A DNA stretch of 9,415 nucleotides from Betaproteobacteria bacterium (GTDB lineage Bacteria > Pseudomonadota > Gammaproteobacteria > Burkholderiales > CANMPU01), in contig CANMPU010000021.1 of assembly GCA_947499755.1 (NCBI GenBank), positions 1-9,415 of the forward strand. The letters run 5' to 3'. This document shows, in pieces, positions 6,997-9,415 of the stretch. Made by a program: the position numbers and the translations under genes. How positions within the stretch are numbered: the first letter of the stretch is position 1; every line of letters begins with the position of its first letter. The notes below the pieces were generated by a model. That model had not been told where the DNA came from. It saw only the letters and a program-made list of their open reading frames with translations, and did not search any database.

Positions 6997-9405
6997 TTGC
7001 GCACTATGGATTTCAAACGTTGGATCATTGTTGTCGGCACTATCGCGTTACTGCCAAGTGCAGTTCACGCTGCCGGTTTGGGCAAGCTCACGGTTATGTC
7101 AGCGCTGGGCGAACCTTTGCGCGCAGAGATTGAGTTAGTCTCAGTTGCATCGAGCGAAATCGACAGTCTGCAAGCACGAATTGCTTCCTCCGATGCGTAC
7201 CAACAAGCAGACATAGAATATTCCGCTGTCCTTCTAAACGTCAAAATCAGCGTTGAGAAAAAGAAATCGGGTGATCACTACCTGCGCCTGACGTCGACAC
7301 GGCCCATAAACGAACCCTTTCTGGATTTACTTTTAGAAGTCAGTTGGGCGTCTGTGCGGTTGCTACGTGAGTACAAAACATTAATTGGCCCACCTACATT
7401 CGCGCCCACAGAGCCAGTGGCGCCAGTTGTTGCGGCGGAAACTAAAAGTTTGCCGCCGGTGGTCGTGCCGCAATCTACAGCTGAAAAACCAGCCAATGTG
7501 GAAAGCACTAGTGTGGCGAGTAAACCCAGCGGTGAATACGGTCCGGTAAAACGTGGCGACACATTATTCAAAATTGCGCGAAGCGCGAAGTCGGACGACG
7601 CGAGCTTAGAGCAAATGCTGGTCGCGATATTTAATAGCAATCGCGATGCATTCGATGGCAATAACATGAATCGCCTCAAAACCGGCAAGATTCTTAAGTT
7701 GCCAGAGGCATCCGAGGCCGGTAGTGCGCCCCAGGAGCAAGCCGTAAAAGAGATTAGAGCGCAGGCCGCCGATTGGCATGCTTATCGCAATAAACTTGCG
7801 CAGGCAGCAACGGAGACAACAACGGAAGAGTCGACGAAGCAGACAACGAGCGGGAAAATCTCAACAGCCGTCGAGGATAAGGGTGCTGGCGCGGAAACGG
7901 CAAAAGACGTACTCAAACTCTCTAAAGGCGACACCAGCAAGATCAGCGCAAAAGGAGCGGCAGGATTACAGGAGAAGATTAAAAACTTAGAAGAAGAAGC
8001 GATCGCACGCGATAAATCGGTTAAAGAAGCGAACGAACGCGTGGCTCAGTTAGAAAAAAATATTCAAGATATACAGCACTTGCTAGAAGTTAGTAACCAA
8101 CAGCTAGCGGCAATGCAAAATAAGTCGGCAAAGCCTGCTCCGGAACCGGCAGCAAAAGCGCCGCCCGCAGAAACCAAACCAGAGGTAGCGCCAGCAGTTG
8201 AAACGACGCCGCCGACAGAACCCCAGCCGGCTGCCGTCGCGCCTAAAGTAAAGGAACCAGCAAAGCCAGTAACAGCTAAAAAGCCAGCCGCACCCGCAGA
8301 GCCAGAGCTTGGCTTGGTTGATCAAATACTCGCGGAGCCAATATATTTAGCCGCCGGTGGCGGAATAATCGTGTTGCTGTTAGGTATTATGGCGCTTCGT
8401 AGAAGAAAATCCAGAGGAACTGTTGTAGCGAAAGCGGATAAAGCAAAAAAGACTCGTGATGAGGAATTTGAAGGGAGCGACTTAGATAAAACAGTCATCA
8501 TGCCGCAAAGCGATATGTCCGCAGCGGCAAGCTCTGGTATGACGCAATCGGCAGAGGAATTCGATCCGATCCCAGAAGCGGAAGTATTTATCGCCTATGG
8601 CCGCGATCCACAAGCGGAAGAAATTCTGAAGGATGCAATTGGTAAGGATGCCAGCCGTAACGACGTGCGCGAGAAATTGCTCGAAGTTTATTTTGCTCGT
8701 AAAGATATGACAGCCTACGAGTCTGTCGCCAAAGAACTGTTTTCTCGCACACGCGGCGAAGGCGATCAGTGGGCCCGCGTTGCGAGTATGGGTTATGGTA
8801 TTGATCCGCGTAACCCGCTCTATGCTGCGGGCAAGGGTTCTGATCTAAAAACGGAAGTGCCGGCGCTACCTGCTGGAGAAGGGCATGACTTAGATTTTGA
8901 TATCGGGACAAAGACCGGGATCATGAGCGACGAAGAAATGAAAGCCGCCGCCACGTCAGAAATGGATTTCGACTTGGACGCCGCTAGCGCGTCTGGTGCG
9001 GCTACCGATATAAGTTTTGATGCGCCCACCGTGGGCACAGAGACTGATATTAGTCTTGATAACGCAGTGGGAACGGAAACTGATTTTGCGCTCGACACTG
9101 CTGGGCAAACCGGTAACGTAATCGATTTCGATTTTGATGCGAGTACTATCGCGGCTCCCGCTGTCGAAAATTCCGTTGGACTCCCCGACATCAACCTTAG
9201 TTTTGGCAGCGATAATAGCCCCGAGGATGGGTCGGTAGTACACGATGATCACTGGTACGATGTTCAAACTAAGTTCGATCTTGCTAGGGCCTATCACGAA
9301 ATGGGAGACAAAGAGGGCGCGCGCGAAATTTTGAAGGAAGTCGTACAGGAAGGTGACGCGAAACAACAAGAGGATGCGAACGCATTGCTCGCGAGTCTCG
9401 CCTAG
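6997..9405 (+). CDS. fimV: FimV/HubP-family polar landmark membrane protein
   Basis: FimV/HubP proteins are inner-membrane hubs that organise type IV pili, flagella and chemoreceptors at the cell pole; the LysM domain anchors them to peptidoglycan. The 802-residue product shows the full family layout. A signal peptide runs to about 25 (cut at V-H-A/A). The FimV N-terminal domain (about 27-138) opens with G-L-G-K-L-T-V and L-G-E-P-L-x-A-E-I. A LysM domain follows (about 181-236), then a coiled coil (about 323-376) and a Pro/Ala linker (about 378-440). One membrane helix (about 449-467) precedes the stop-transfer R-R-R-K-S-R. The cytoplasmic part holds an F-D-P-I-P-E-A-E-V-F-I-A-Y-G-R helical domain (about 522-585), an acidic repeat region (about 628-735) and the FimV C-terminal TPR-like end (about 750-802). 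The TTG at 6997 fits the ribosome site; an ATG at 7006 would remove three residues and leave the signal peptide intact. The position after leuB-asd is typical of betaproteobacteria. Confidence 0.95.
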   Translation: MRTMDFKRWIIVVGTIALLPSAVHAAGLGKLTVMSALGEPLRAEIELVSVASSEIDSLQARIASSDAYQQADIEYSAVLLNVKISVEKKKSGDHYLRLTSTRPINEPFLDLLLEVSWASVRLLREYKTLIGPPTFAPTEPVAPVVAAETKSLPPVVVPQSTAEKPANVESTSVASKPSGEYGPVKRGDTLFKIARSAKSDDASLEQMLVAIFNSNRDAFDGNNMNRLKTGKILKLPEASEAGSAPQEQAVKEIRAQAADWHAYRNKLAQAATETTTEESTKQTTSGKISTAVEDKGAGAETAKDVLKLSKGDTSKISAKGAAGLQEKIKNLEEEAIARDKSVKEANERVAQLEKNIQDIQHLLEVSNQQLAAMQNKSAKPAPEPAAKAPPAETKPEVAPAVETTPPTEPQPAAVAPKVKEPAKPVTAKKPAAPAEPELGLVDQILAEPIYLAAGGGIIVLLLGIMALRRRKSRGTVVAKADKAKKTRDEEFEGSDLDKTVIMPQSDMSAAASSGMTQSAEEFDPIPEAEVFIAYGRDPQAEEILKDAIGKDASRNDVREKLLEVYFARKDMTAYESVAKELFSRTRGEGDQWARVASMGYGIDPRNPLYAAGKGSDLKTEVPALPAGEGHDLDFDIGTKTGIMSDEEMKAAATSEMDFDLDAASASGAATDISFDAPTVGTETDISLDNAVGTETDFALDTAGQTGNVIDFDFDASTIAAPAVENSVGLPDINLSFGSDNSPEDGSVVHDDHWYDVQTKFDLARAYHEMGDKEGAREILKEVVQEGDAKQQEDANALLASLA
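9031..9102 (+). repeat. 36-base tandem repeat within fimV
   Basis: Two adjacent 36-base units (9031-9066 and 9067-9102) encode V-G-T-E-T-D-I-S-L-D-N-A and V-G-T-E-T-D-F-A-L-D-T-A. A related upstream segment encodes A-T-D-I-S-F-D-A-P-T (residues 669-678). The units differ at many third positions, so the duplication is old or the protein pattern is under selection. They belong to a wider acidic region with repeated D-F-D-x-D-type motifs (for example residues 656-661 and 706-710). Confidence 0.7.
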
Positions 9406-9415
9406 TATCACCGGT

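Noticed and set aside
8820..9411. Minus-strand frames of 124 and 151 codons opposite the end of fimV.
   Set aside because: They mirror the repetitive acidic coding region of fimV (Ser/Lys-rich antisense of Asp codons) and have no independent support.

Overview
The window looks like a piece of a betaproteobacterial chromosome with moderate GC. The evidence is the gene order leuC-(small ORF)-leuD-leuB-asd-fimV, which is familiar from Burkholderiales/Nitrosomonadales, and the close family resemblance of the encoded proteins. I cannot name a genus. Most of the window is conserved core metabolism; I see no phage, transposon, CRISPR array or defence locus.

Layout. Bases 15-570 (+) hold a conserved hypothetical gene with a RusA-like motif, broken by a one-base frameshift near 375-386. 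Bases 571-734 contain only a weak hairpin and no gene. Bases 735-2192 (-) are a two-gene membrane unit, nfeD followed by a stomatin/QmcA-type SPFH gene, transcribed leftward and converging on the broken gene. Bases 2193-2394 are a divergent control region between nfeD and leuC. It carries three copies of an 8-base box (GCTAGCTT) and an extended -10 promoter for leuC.

Bases 2395-6915 (+) are the leucine operon plus asd. LeuC and LeuD form isopropylmalate isomerase, LeuB is 3-isopropylmalate dehydrogenase, and Asd makes aspartate semialdehyde for the lysine, threonine, methionine and diaminopimelate branches. Between leuC and leuD is a 314-base insert with a small, possibly lipoprotein, ORF that starts directly after the leuC stop. 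It ends inside a GC-rich hairpin followed by five T, which could damp transcription into leuD.

Bases 6997-9405 (+) encode a complete FimV/HubP-type inner-membrane polar hub protein with signal peptide, FimV N-domain, LysM, coiled coil, one transmembrane helix, an acidic repeat region and the C-terminal FimV/TPR domain. Its Shine-Dalgarno site favours a TTG start and may be masked by a hairpin. The window ends 10 bases after its stop.

The least explained parts are the small ORF with its hairpin in the leu operon, the repeated boxes upstream of leuC, and the broken RusA-like gene. I found nothing that I can defend as a wholly new system.
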